This document shows, in pieces, positions 36,785-44,581 of a stretch of 64,000 nucleotides of DNA. Source of the stretch: Aureimonas altamirensis (GTDB taxonomy: Bacteria > Pseudomonadota > Alphaproteobacteria > Rhizobiales > Rhizobiaceae). The stretch's first letter is position 1, and each line of letters opens with the position of its first letter. A model generated the notes under the pieces. It saw only the letters and a program-made list of their open reading frames with translations. It was not told the DNA's origin and did no database searches. The translations under genes and the position numbers were made by a program. Location: NCBI RefSeq assembly GCF_023702225.1, contig NZ_JAMQCO010000003.1:419921-483920 (forward strand), read 5' to 3'.

Positions 36785-37222
36785 TCAATCCTTTTTCCGT
36801 CGGTGCTGCAAGGCACCCTCTCCGCGCATCAGGTCGAGAACGCGCGTCTTGTTATCCGAACAGGCGATTCCTTCGGGCCGGTTCTCGATACCCTCGATGA
36901 CGGCAACGAGTTGCGCCTTGTTCCGTGCCAACTGCTCTTGCATGGCGCCGATCTCGGCCACCTTTTCCTTCAGCGTCGCCAACAGTTCGTCGTGCCGCCA
37001 GTGCAAGCCCGCCGGCATCAGATGGCGGATCTGGTCCAGAGAAAAGCCGGCACGCTGCGCGCTGACGATTATCGCCAGGGTCGCGACGGCTTCGGGTGCA
37101 TAGCGGCGGTACCCGTTGGGACGGCGCTCGACGGTACCGATCAGGCCGGCGGCCTCGTAAAAACGTATCCTCGAAGGGTTCAGGCCTGTGCGTTCCGAAA
37201 GCTCCCCAATCCTCACCTGCAT
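36785..37222 (-). CDS. MerR-family transcriptional regulator
   Basis: A 145-residue regulator: N-terminal winged helix VRIGELSERTGLNPSRIRFYE with GYRRYAPEAVATL, then a long dimerisation helix (HWRHDELLATLKEKVAEIGA...). The effector end has only one Cys, so it is probably not a metal sensor of the CueR type. A dyad operator inside a 19-bp-spacer promoter stands immediately upstream on the other strand, the hallmark of MerR activation by DNA distortion. ATG 37222 is used; TTG 37243 is possible but would overlap the operator. Confidence 0.9.
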   Translation of the reverse strand: MQVRIGELSERTGLNPSRIRFYEAAGLIGTVERRPNGYRRYAPEAVATLAIIVSAQRAGFSLDQIRHLMPAGLHWRHDELLATLKEKVAEIGAMQEQLARNKAQLVAVIEGIENRPEGIACSDNKTRVLDLMRGEGALQHRRKKD

Positions 37223-37232
37223 TTCCGTCCCG

Positions 37233-37263
37233 TTGACCTTCAACAGAACTTTAAGGTTATGCT
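37233..37263 (+). promoter_or_regulatory. MerR-type operator/promoter with 19-bp spacer
   Basis: -35 TTGACC at 37233-37238 and -10 TATGCT at 37258-37263 are 19 bases apart. The dyad ACCTTCAA then TTTAAGGT (37236-37257) fills the spacer. This is the standard architecture of MerR-activated promoters and points to the plus strand. Confidence 0.78.
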
Positions 37264-37350
37264 CGGGTTTCGGTCAAGCTTGACGGTGTCCGGTCGGGCA
37301 CACTGCTTCATGGCAATCCGTTTCCGGTCGGAAATTCCGAGGAGAGACCC

Positions 37351-37425
37351 ATGGCTTACGTTACTACGAAAGACGGCGTCGAAATCTTCTACAAGGATTG
37401 GGGGCCGCAAGGGGCGCGGGGCTAA
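37351..37425 (+). pseudogene. Truncated alpha/beta hydrolase (non-heme haloperoxidase-like) N-terminal fragment
   Basis: A ribosome binding site GGAGAG and ATG 37351 open a 24-codon frame that reads MAYVTTKDGVEIFYKDWGPQ and stops at TAA 37423. This is the exact N-terminus of chloroperoxidase-like alpha/beta hydrolases, which normally continue for about 250 more residues with an oxyanion HG and a GxSxG motif; none of that follows in any frame. The MerR-type promoter points at it. The rest was probably deleted, bringing the epimerase gene under the same promoter. Confidence 0.75.
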
Positions 37426-37446
37426 AGGCGCCTCTATCCGCAGTCA

Positions 37447-37482
37447 CCTCTTCGGCCTGCTCCCCGCAGCGGGCCGAAGAGG
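37447..37482 (+). other. 11-bp hairpin between hydrolase fragment and epimerase gene
   Basis: CCTCTTCGGCC at 37447-37457 is perfectly complementary to GGCCGAAGAGG at 37472-37482 with a 14-base loop. No T run follows. It could be an attenuator, a weak terminator or a scar of the deletion. Confidence 0.5.
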
Positions 37483-37508
37483 CACCCCATCGCCGAAAGC
37501 TATATCGC

Positions 37509-38459
37509 ATGCAGACAATTCTTGGCGCCTCCGGGCAGATCGGGCGGGAACTGGCCGTCCATCTCAAACGCGACTTCACCGACGACATCCGCCTCGTCAG
37601 CCGGAACCCCGGAAAGGTGAACGAGAGCGACGAGCTTCACAGGGCGAACCTGCTCGACGCAGGAGAGACGCGACGTGCAGTCGAAGGCTCCGAGATCGTC
37701 TATCTCACTGCCGGCCTGCCGATGGATACGAGGCTGTGGGTCGAGCAATGGCCCGTCATCATGAGAAACGTGATCGACGCCTGCGCCGCCAACGGCGCCA
37801 GGCTGGTATTCTTCGACAACACCTACATGTATCCGCAGACCGCCGCGCCGCAGACGGAAGACACCGAATTCCGGCCCAATGGCGAAAAAGGACGCGTTCG
37901 CGCAACGATCGCCCGAAATCTGCTTGCGGCAATGGAGCAGCGGCGCGTCTCGGCCATGATCTGTCGCGCTCCGGAGTTCTACGGACCCGGCAGGACGCAA
38001 AGCATTACCAACAGCACGATCATCGAACCGTTGGCGCAAGGCAGGACAGCCAGGGTTTTCCTCCGCGACGACACCCTGCGCACCCTCATCTACACGCCGG
38101 ACGCCAGCCGCGCGATGTCGCGCCTGGGCAACACGCCCGACGCCTACGGCCAGACCTGGCATCTGCCGTGCGACGATGATCGGCCGACCTATCGTGACTT
38201 CGTCCGCCTGGCGGCGGAGCAATTGGGAACCACGCCCCGCTACCGTGTGCTCAGGCGCTGGCAGTTGCGACTGGCGGGCCTGTTCAGCCCTGCGGTGCGG
38301 GACGCCGAAGAGCTTCTGCCGCGCTACGCGACCGACAACATCTTCGTGTCGGACAAATTCAAGATCCGGTTTCCGGATTTCGTCGTCACTTCGTTCGCGG
38401 AGGGCCTGGCCGCCATCAGCGCGGACGTGAGAACGCGCTCCGCTTTTCCTCGCAAATAG
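37509..38459 (+). CDS. NAD(P)-binding epimerase/dehydratase-like protein (extended SDR)
   Basis: A 316-residue Rossmann protein with the nucleotide motif GASGQIGRELA at residue 6 and LVSRNPGKV after the second strand. FFDNTYMYPQ and ICRAPEFYGPG follow the extended-SDR/atypical-SDR plan, but a clear YxxxK catalytic pair is not evident, so it may be an atypical SDR. The substrate is unknown. The ribosome binding site is weak, which fits an arrival by deletion next to the MerR-driven hydrolase fragment. The 3' end overlaps the convergent tag gene by 44 bp. Confidence 0.82.
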   Translation: MQTILGASGQIGRELAVHLKRDFTDDIRLVSRNPGKVNESDELHRANLLDAGETRRAVEGSEIVYLTAGLPMDTRLWVEQWPVIMRNVIDACAANGARLVFFDNTYMYPQTAAPQTEDTEFRPNGEKGRVRATIARNLLAAMEQRRVSAMICRAPEFYGPGRTQSITNSTIIEPLAQGRTARVFLRDDTLRTLIYTPDASRAMSRLGNTPDAYGQTWHLPCDDDRPTYRDFVRLAAEQLGTTPRYRVLRRWQLRLAGLFSPAVRDAEELLPRYATDNIFVSDKFKIRFPDFVVTSFAEGLAAISADVRTRSAFPRK

Positions 38460-39072
38460 CGCGGCAAGTGCATCCTTCGATATGGTCGTTCACGAAACCC
38501 ATCGACTGCATGAAGGCGTAGCACGTCGTCGGCCCGACGAAGTTGAAGCCCCGCTTGCGCAGGGCCGTCGACATCGCCTTCGAGGCGGGCGTGACGGCAT
38601 TGCTGCGAAGCCAGCCCAGCGTCATGACGGACGGCCTGTCCGATGCCGGCGGCTCGAATGCCCAGAGAAAAGCCGCGAACGACTTGCCCTCGTCCTGTCG
38701 AAGGCGGATCACCGCGCGTGCATTGGAGATCGTCGCCTCGATCTTGCCGCGATGCCGGATGATGCGCGGATCCTGTACGATACGGTCGACGTCGGCGGGC
38801 GTGAAGGCCGCCACGCGCTCCACGTCGAACCCCTCGAACAATTCGCGGAAGGCGTCGCGCTTGCGCAGAACGGTGATCCACGAAAGGCCGGCCTGGAACC
38901 CCTCAAGGCACAGTTTTTCATAGAGGGCTGTGTCGCCGGCAACGGGGCGGCCCCACTCACGATCATGGTAGGTTTCGTACTCCGGCGAACCGGCCTGCCA
39001 GAAACAGCGGGCCTTGCCATCGGCTGACAGGGTCAGCCCGTCCGGAAGTGCGGTCGAATCGTCGTCGGTCAT
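38416..39072 (-). CDS. tag: DNA-3-methyladenine glycosylase I (Tag)
   Basis: Removes 3-methyladenine from alkylated DNA. The 218-residue protein carries the zinc-site positions of Tag (RCFWQ Cys, YHDREWG His, and HIEGCTC His/Cys near the end), EWGRPVAGDTALYEKL, and the helix-hairpin-helix part ending in NFVGPTTCYAFMQSMG. ATG 39072 gives the normal start; the C-terminal 14 codons overlap the convergent epimerase gene. Confidence 0.94.
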   Translation of the reverse strand: MTDDDSTALPDGLTLSADGKARCFWQAGSPEYETYHDREWGRPVAGDTALYEKLCLEGFQAGLSWITVLRKRDAFRELFEGFDVERVAAFTPADVDRIVQDPRIIRHRGKIEATISNARAVIRLRQDEGKSFAAFLWAFEPPASDRPSVMTLGWLRSNAVTPASKAMSTALRKRGFNFVGPTTCYAFMQSMGFVNDHIEGCTCRAICEEKRSAFSRPR

Positions 39073-39255
39073 GATTGGATGATACTGCGACGTACCGGCC
39101 GTGGAAACGCACCCTCTGTGCAACGCGGCATTTGCGCAACGCATCGCCATCCGTCGCTTCACGTACGCGCGCAGGCAGTTGCGGCGGGTGCCCCGTATAC
39201 GCCAGAAGTCGTTGCATGGCGTACCGCTTGGGCACGCCATGGGGGCACCGCTTTC

Positions 39256-39969
39256 ATGAAACTTCTTCTATGGGCACTTGCCCTCGTCGCCGCGATCCTG
39301 ACCCCGCCCACCAGTTCGAAGGCGGCGGACCTGCCGGACGATGCCGAGATCATCGCCGGCTTCGAACGCATCGTCTTCAACGCCGAGATCCCCGGTCGCT
39401 TCAGCGACGCCGGTTTCGTCAAGAAGTTCGCCGGGCCCGTGCGCTTCCGCGTGGAAAATCATGCGAGCGTGGACCGGCGCGCGGAGGTCGAGGCGTTCAT
39501 AAGCCGGATCGGACGCGAGATCCCGGGTCTGGAAACCCGCATGGCGCAGGGTGCGGAACGCACCGATTTCGTCGTCCATGTGGTCGACCGGCAGGATTAC
39601 GTGGCCACCGCGCGCAGGGTGCATCGCAACCCCTTCATGCAGGTACCCGGAAACTGCATCGTCCGCGCCAGCTATGGGCGGCGCGGCATCGAACGATCGG
39701 AGGCCGTCATCGTTTCCGATGGGGGCGAGCGTCTTTTCCAGCGCTGCCTGATCGAGGAAATCCTGCAGGGGCTGGGCCCCCTGGACGATAATCCGGACGC
39801 GCCCTACAGCGTCTTCAACGACACGTCGACGCACAGCGTACTGACACGCTACGACCGCATCATGATGACGATGCTGTACGATCCGCGCCTGCGCCCCGGC
39901 ACGAACCTTCAGGCGGCGCGGCCGCTGCTGCCGATACTAGCGCGCGAGGCCCGGCGCGGTACGCGCTAA
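39256..39969 (+). CDS. DUF2927 family exported protein
   Basis: A 237-residue protein with a signal peptide (MKLLLWALALVAAIL, then SKA). The mature part has GFERIVFNAEIPGR, KKFAGPVRFRVENH and a cysteine-containing RCLIEEILQGLGPLDDNPD, the pattern of DUF2927, which has a remote zincin-peptidase look but no HExxH here. Function is unknown. It is transcribed alone after tag on the opposite strand. Confidence 0.82.
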   Translation: MKLLLWALALVAAILTPPTSSKAADLPDDAEIIAGFERIVFNAEIPGRFSDAGFVKKFAGPVRFRVENHASVDRRAEVEAFISRIGREIPGLETRMAQGAERTDFVVHVVDRQDYVATARRVHRNPFMQVPGNCIVRASYGRRGIERSEAVIVSDGGERLFQRCLIEEILQGLGPLDDNPDAPYSVFNDTSTHSVLTRYDRIMMTMLYDPRLRPGTNLQAARPLLPILAREARRGTR

Positions 39970-39971
39970 AG

Positions 39972-40068
39972 TGGCATGCGTCCAATCGGACGCACAGAGG
40001 TCGCTCTAGATTATAGATGGAGCATCGGATTATCCGAAAACCGGATTCCACTTTTCGGTCCGATGCTC
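39972..40068. repeat. Rhizobial-type palindromic intergenic element
   Basis: GAGCATCGGA at 40020-40029 is complementary to TCCGATGCTC at 40059-40068, with an inner CCGAAAA/TTTTCGG pair. It is preceded by a CGTCCAATCGGACG hairpin and CAGAGGTCGCTCTAGAT. This combination is like the palindromic repeats found between genes in many rhizobia; similarity is from memory. Confidence 0.7.
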
Positions 40069-40114
40069 TGAATTCGTTCATCTCCCGGCTACCATTTACT
40101 GTCAAGCTTGGCGC

Positions 40115-40435
40115 ATGCGCCTCGCCACGCCCGCCAGACTGGCCCTGATGCTGGCCGCCCTTTCCGGCGGCGCGCTCGCCCATGCCGGCGAACGCCAGAG
40201 GCTTGTGCTGCCGGACAGGGTCGCCAGCGAGCGCACCTTGCAACTGTCGCCGGGCAGCGGCGTGTTTCCCGGCTATACGCGCCCGCGCCTCGTGACGCCC
40301 TATCGCGCCGGGCGGGCTATCCTGCGCGAGGGCGTGCCCATCGGCGTCCTGGGCACGGACGGCGTGACACGCCCCGTGGGCAGCTACGACGACGGGCGCG
40401 GTGGCCCGCTGCCCGCCGTCATCACCAAGGACTGA
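40115..40435 (+). CDS. Small exported protein, function unknown
   Basis: A 106-residue protein with a signal peptide (MRLATPARLALMLAALSGGA, cleavage near AHA). The mature part is basic and proline-rich, with VFPGYTRPRLVTPYRAG and a terminal GGPLPAVITKD; no known domain is recognised. No good ribosome binding site is visible before the ATG, but codon usage and the signal peptide suggest a real gene. It converges on the RidA gene, three bases away. Confidence 0.6.
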   Translation: MRLATPARLALMLAALSGGALAHAGERQRLVLPDRVASERTLQLSPGSGVFPGYTRPRLVTPYRAGRAILREGVPIGVLGTDGVTRPVGSYDDGRGGPLPAVITKD

Positions 40436-40438
40436 CCC

Positions 40439-40834
40439 TCAATTCCGCGTCGGTATACGCGCGATGACCTTCAATTCGAAGTCGAAGCCTGCCAGCCAGG
40501 TCACGCCGAAGGCGGACCAGGTCGGATAGGGCTTGTCGGGGAAATAGGCCGACTTGATGGGCAGGATCGTCTCGAACTGCCTTTCCGGGTCGGTGTGATA
40601 GCTCGTCACGTCCAGTATATCGTCGAAGGTGCAGCCGGCGGCCTCGAGCACGGCCTTCAGGTTCTCGAAGGCCAGACGCACCTGCGCCTCGAAATCCGGC
40701 TCGGGCGTGCCGTCCGGACGAACGCCGACCTGGCCTGCGACGAACAGAAGATCGCCGTGCCGGACGGCGGGGGAATAGGCATGCTGTTCGTTCAGGGGGT
40801 TGGGCCTGGCGGGGTAAACGGTTTCTCGTGTCAT
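40439..40834 (-). CDS. RidA family protein
   Basis: A 131-residue YjgF/RidA-like protein: YSPAVRHGDLLFVAGQVGVRPDG at the front, NLKAVLEAAGCTFDDILDVTSYH in the middle, and PIKSAYFPDKPYPTWSAFGV near the end. The Arg that activates imine hydrolysis in true RidA is not in its usual place (the segment reads PTWSAFGVTWL), so it may belong to a non-deaminase subgroup. It is divergent from a TetR gene with palindromic operators between them. Confidence 0.88.
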   Translation of the reverse strand: MTRETVYPARPNPLNEQHAYSPAVRHGDLLFVAGQVGVRPDGTPEPDFEAQVRLAFENLKAVLEAAGCTFDDILDVTSYHTDPERQFETILPIKSAYFPDKPYPTWSAFGVTWLAGFDFELKVIARIPTRN

Positions 40835-40882
40835 GGAAGGCTCTTTCATCGGTTGCGGATAGCCACTATTTTCAGATACATG

Positions 40883-40939
40883 GCGTATGTCGAATATCGG
40901 AACATACGCACCGTATGTCAACCGCATACGATGTGTATG
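40883..40939. promoter_or_regulatory. TetR-type operator cluster between ridA-like and tetR genes
   Basis: ACATACG-CAC-CGTATGT (40902-40918) is a perfect 7-3-7 palindrome. A further GTATGT half lies upstream (40885-40890) and CATAC-N5-GTATG (40925-40939) downstream, so three related sites stand side by side across the divergent promoters. Confidence 0.72.
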
Positions 40940-40959
40940 TGAATATCGGAGTTGCGAGG

Positions 40960-41559
40960 ATGACGTTCCGGCGGCGTGTCGACACGATGGAAGAAAACAG
41001 GCGGAAGCTTCTGGCCGCGGCGCGGAAGGCTTTCGCCGAGCAGGGTTTCGCGGCCGCGTCGATGGACGAACTCACCGCGTCTGCCGGCCTGACGCGGGGT
41101 GCGCTCTACCATAATTTCGGCGACAAGAAGGGGCTGCTGGCGGCCGTCGTCGCAGAGGTCGATGGGGAGATGGCGGCACGGGCCCAGGAGGCGGGCGCAG
41201 CGGCCGGATCGCTGTGGGATGGCCTCATGGCCGAAGGCGCCGCCTACGTCGCCATGGCGCTGGACCCGGAAATCCGCCGTATCGTCCTGCTGGATGGGCC
41301 CGCCTTCCTGGGCGATCCTTCGCAATGGCCGAGCCAGAGCGCCTGTCTGGACGTAACGCGACAAACCGTTGCGCGGCTGGTCGCGGACGGCACGATGCGG
41401 CCTGTCGATGTGGAGGCTGCCGCGCGCCTGTTGAACGGCGCGGCCATGAACGCGGCGCTTTGGGTAGCGGCAAGCGAAACGCCGCCCGAAACGCTGCCGA
41501 GGGCCGTCGCGGCTTTCAGGCTGATGGCCGGGGGGTTGTTGAACGGACGCGGTCAGTAG
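40960..41559 (+). CDS. TetR/AcrR-family transcriptional regulator
   Basis: A 199-residue repressor. The N-terminal helix-turn-helix reads AARKAFAEQGFAAASMDELT then AGLTRGALYHNFGDKKGLL, a textbook TetR DNA-binding region; the C-terminal part is an all-helical ligand domain. GGAG is seven bases before ATG 40960. The neighbouring palindromes with CATACG/CGTATG halves are the likely operators. The 3' end overlaps the convergent photolyase gene by 7 bp. Confidence 0.93.
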   Translation: MTFRRRVDTMEENRRKLLAAARKAFAEQGFAAASMDELTASAGLTRGALYHNFGDKKGLLAAVVAEVDGEMAARAQEAGAAAGSLWDGLMAEGAAYVAMALDPEIRRIVLLDGPAFLGDPSQWPSQSACLDVTRQTVARLVADGTMRPVDVEAAARLLNGAAMNAALWVAASETPPETLPRAVAAFRLMAGGLLNGRGQ

Positions 41560-43088
41560 CCGCCCGAGACGGGCATCGCGTCCAGAAAGATCGTCGCGTC
41601 CTGGCGCATGGCTGCGACCTTCGCCCTGTCCATGCTCTCCAGCGCGGAAAAGGTGCGCGCCATGCGCCGGTTGCCGCGAAAGGCCGCAGCGTTGCGCGCC
41701 ATGAAGTCCCAGTAGAGATAGTTGAACGGGCAGGCGTCCTCGCCGGTGCGCTGCTTCACGTCGTAACGGCAATTCCCGCAGTAATCCGACATGCGGTTGA
41801 TGTAGTTTCCCGAGGCGGCATAGGGTTTGGTGGCGAAAAGGCCGTCATCGGCATGCAGGATCATGCCCACCACGTTCGGCATCTCCACCCATTCGTAGGC
41901 ATCATGGTAGACCACGAGATACCATTCCTGCACCTGTCTGGGGTCGAGCCCGGCCAGAAGGCAGAAATTGCCGATCACCATGAGCCGCTGAATGTGGTGG
42001 GCATAGGCGTTGTCCCGCGTTTCGCCGATGCACTGCGCCATGCAGTTCATTTCGGTTTCGCCGGTCCAGAAGAAATCGGGCAAGGGACGCTTCGCCCGTA
42101 GGCTGTTGCGGTTATCGTAGCCGGGCATCTCGCGCCAGTAGATACCACGGATGAATTCACGCCAGCCTATGATCTGCCGCACGAAGCCTTCCACGGCGTT
42201 GAGCGGCGCCATACCACTCTCGAATGCTGCGATGGCGGCCTCGCAGCATTCGCGCGGCAGCAGCAGGCCGCAATTGAGAAGGGCCGAAAGATGCGAATGG
42301 AACAGCAGCGGCTGCCCCTGCACCATCGCGTCCTGGTAGGTTCCGAACCAGGGCAGCGCTTCGGCGATGAACCAGCGCAGATAGCCCTGCGCCTGCCGTC
42401 GCGTGACCGGATAGTCGAAGTCGTCGAGCCGGCCGAAATGATTGCCGAACCGCTCGCGCACGAGCGAAAGCACGGCATCCGTCCGCGTATCGGGCGGGTA
42501 GGCCGGCCTTTCGGGCAGCGCCGTGTCCGGGGGCAACGGTTCGCGGTTTTCGGCATCGAAGTTCCAACGTCCCCCGACGGGGCGGTCCCCGTCCATGAGG
42601 TAGCTGGTATGGCGGCGCATCGCGCGATAGAAGGTCTCCATCAGCAGCGGCCCGCCGCCACCGGACATCCCTGAGAAGTCGGCAAGCGGGCACAGGAACC
42701 GGTGGTCGGACCGGATGTCGACCGGCAGGCCGAAGGCGTCTTCCCAGCTTTCCAGCATCTGCTGGACGCGCCATTCGCCGGATTCCGTCACGACGATGCC
42801 GTCCACCGCGTGACGGGAAAGCGCGCGTGCGACTTCTCCGCCGAAGCTGCCGCTGTTGCCCTCGGCGTCCAGGGCCATGTAATCCACGTGCACGCCTTCG
42901 GCGGAGAGGTCCGCCGCGAAATGCCGCATCGCCGAGAACAGGAAGGCGATCTTGCGCTGGTGGTGGCGAACATAGGTCGCCTCGTCGGCCAATTCGGCCA
43001 TAAGCACCACATCGCCGTCTTCCAGGTCGGCGAGACTGGACAGGCTGCGGCTGAGTTGATCGCCGAGAACGAGGCGAAGACGGGCCAT
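41553..43088 (-). CDS. phrB: Iron-sulfur bacterial cryptochrome/(6-4) photolyase (FeS-BCP, PhrB type)
   Basis: A 511-residue FAD photolyase that repairs (6-4) photoproducts with blue light. The start RLRLVLGDQLSRSLSSL, the region YGTYQDAM-like WFGTYQDAMVQG, and GWREFIRGIYW are typical. Four cysteine positions of the [4Fe-4S] cluster are visible: CMAQC (near residue 350), YCGNC (about 440) and ACPF (about 456), matching Agrobacterium PhrB. It is transcribed alone. Confidence 0.93.
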   Translation of the reverse strand: MARLRLVLGDQLSRSLSSLADLEDGDVVLMAELADEATYVRHHQRKIAFLFSAMRHFAADLSAEGVHVDYMALDAEGNSGSFGGEVARALSRHAVDGIVVTESGEWRVQQMLESWEDAFGLPVDIRSDHRFLCPLADFSGMSGGGGPLLMETFYRAMRRHTSYLMDGDRPVGGRWNFDAENREPLPPDTALPERPAYPPDTRTDAVLSLVRERFGNHFGRLDDFDYPVTRRQAQGYLRWFIAEALPWFGTYQDAMVQGQPLLFHSHLSALLNCGLLLPRECCEAAIAAFESGMAPLNAVEGFVRQIIGWREFIRGIYWREMPGYDNRNSLRAKRPLPDFFWTGETEMNCMAQCIGETRDNAYAHHIQRLMVIGNFCLLAGLDPRQVQEWYLVVYHDAYEWVEMPNVVGMILHADDGLFATKPYAASGNYINRMSDYCGNCRYDVKQRTGEDACPFNYLYWDFMARNAAAFRGNRRMARTFSALESMDRAKVAAMRQDATIFLDAMPVSGGY

Positions 43089-43132
43089 TCGCGATACCGC
43101 TCTATCGAGGCCCCGGCAGGGGCGTGAGCGGG

Positions 43133-44581
43133 CTAGATGTCGTGCATGGCGGCTGCCGCAAGGGCCCTGCGACGCTCCACCCCGCCCGCGAGCGCCGACA
43201 GCCCGCGCGCTACGTAGCGGCCCGCGCCCATCGCACCGGCAAGATATCCGTCGCGCACCATCACCTTCCCGCCGAGAACGACCGTCGTCGGCCAGCCCCG
43301 CACCTCGATGCCCTCATAGGGCGTGTAATCCGCCCCATCATGCAGATCGGCGTGACGGATCGTGCGGACCTCGTCCGGATTCCAGATCGCCATATCGGCA
43401 TCCATGCCGACGGCGATGCTTCCCTTTCCCGTCAGCCCATAGGTTTTGGCATGGTTGGTGGATGTCAGCGCCACGAAGCGCGGAAGATCGATCCGCCCCT
43501 TCATGACGCCTTCGGAGAACAGGATCGGCAACCGGGTCTCGACGCCCGGAATCCCGTTGGGAATATGGCGGAAGCTGGCCCGGCCCCTGGGGTTGAGCTT
43601 GCCCATCGGGTCGTCGTAGCGAAACGGGCAGTGATCGGAGGAAAACAGATCGAATATCCCCGCCTCTATGCCGCGCCAACAGGCCTCCTGGCTTTAGCGG
43701 TCGCGCGGCGGCGGCGAGCACACGAACTTGGCCCCTTCCCAATCCATGCCATCGAGATCGTCGGCCGTCAGCATCAGATATTGCGGACAGGTTTCGCCCA
43801 CCACCATGAGGCCCCGCGCCCGTGCCCGCGCGATCTCCTCCATGGCCGGGCCATTCGACACATGGACGATGACCACCGGAACCTCGGTGATCTCTGCCAA
43901 TGACAGGGCGCGGTGGGTCGCTTCCCGCTCCACCGCCACCGGCCGCGTCGCGGCATGGGCGCGCGGCGCGACATCGCCCTCGGCCTCGTGCCGGCCGATC
44001 AGGTAGCGGATCGCATCCTCGTTCTCGCAGTGGACCATCACCAGCGCGCCGGTGCGGCGCGCGACGTCCATCGTGGCGAGGATTTCCGCATCGTTGAGCC
44101 GCAGCCCCTCATAGGTCATGAAGACCTTGAAGGACGTGTAGCCATCGGCCACCAGGGCCGGCAGTTCCTGGCCCAGCACGGACGCGGTCGGGTCGGACAC
44201 GATCAGATGAAAGGAGACATCCGTATAGCACCGCCCTTCCGCCAACGCATGATAGGTCGTCAGGGCCGCGCGCAGCGACTGGCCTTTCTGCTGCAGGCAG
44301 AAGGGCAGCACCGTGGTATTGCCGCCGAACAGCGCCGACAGGGTGCCGCTTTCAAAATCGTCGGCCATCACGACGCCGTCTCCCGAGGGCTGGGCGATGT
44401 GGACATGGCTGTCGATGCCGCCGGGCAGGACGTAGCGTCCGCCGGCGTCGATCTCCTCTCGCGCGGGGCCGAGCCCCTCCCCGATCAGCGCAATGCGGCC
44501 GTCGCGCACGCCGATATCGGCGCGGAAGACATCGGACGCGGTCGCCACAATGCCGTTTCGGATGACGAGATCCAGCGTCAT
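43133..44581 (-). pseudogene. Dihydropyrimidinase/D-hydantoinase-like gene with an in-frame TAA
   Basis: From ATG 44581 (which overlaps the aminotransferase stop as ATGA) the frame encodes a cyclic amidohydrolase: metal histidines in DSHVHIAQP, the carboxylated Lys in YTSFKVFMTYEG, VHCEN and VIVHVSN. Codon 296 (43696-43694) is TAA. Reading on in the same frame gives SQEACWRGIE, DLFSSDHCPFRYDD with the essential metal Asp, and a normal C-terminus to 43133, for a full length of about 482 residues. Only one base change separates it from an intact gene. The 295-residue product lacks the last metal ligand. A recent loss or sequencing error are both possible. Confidence 0.85.
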
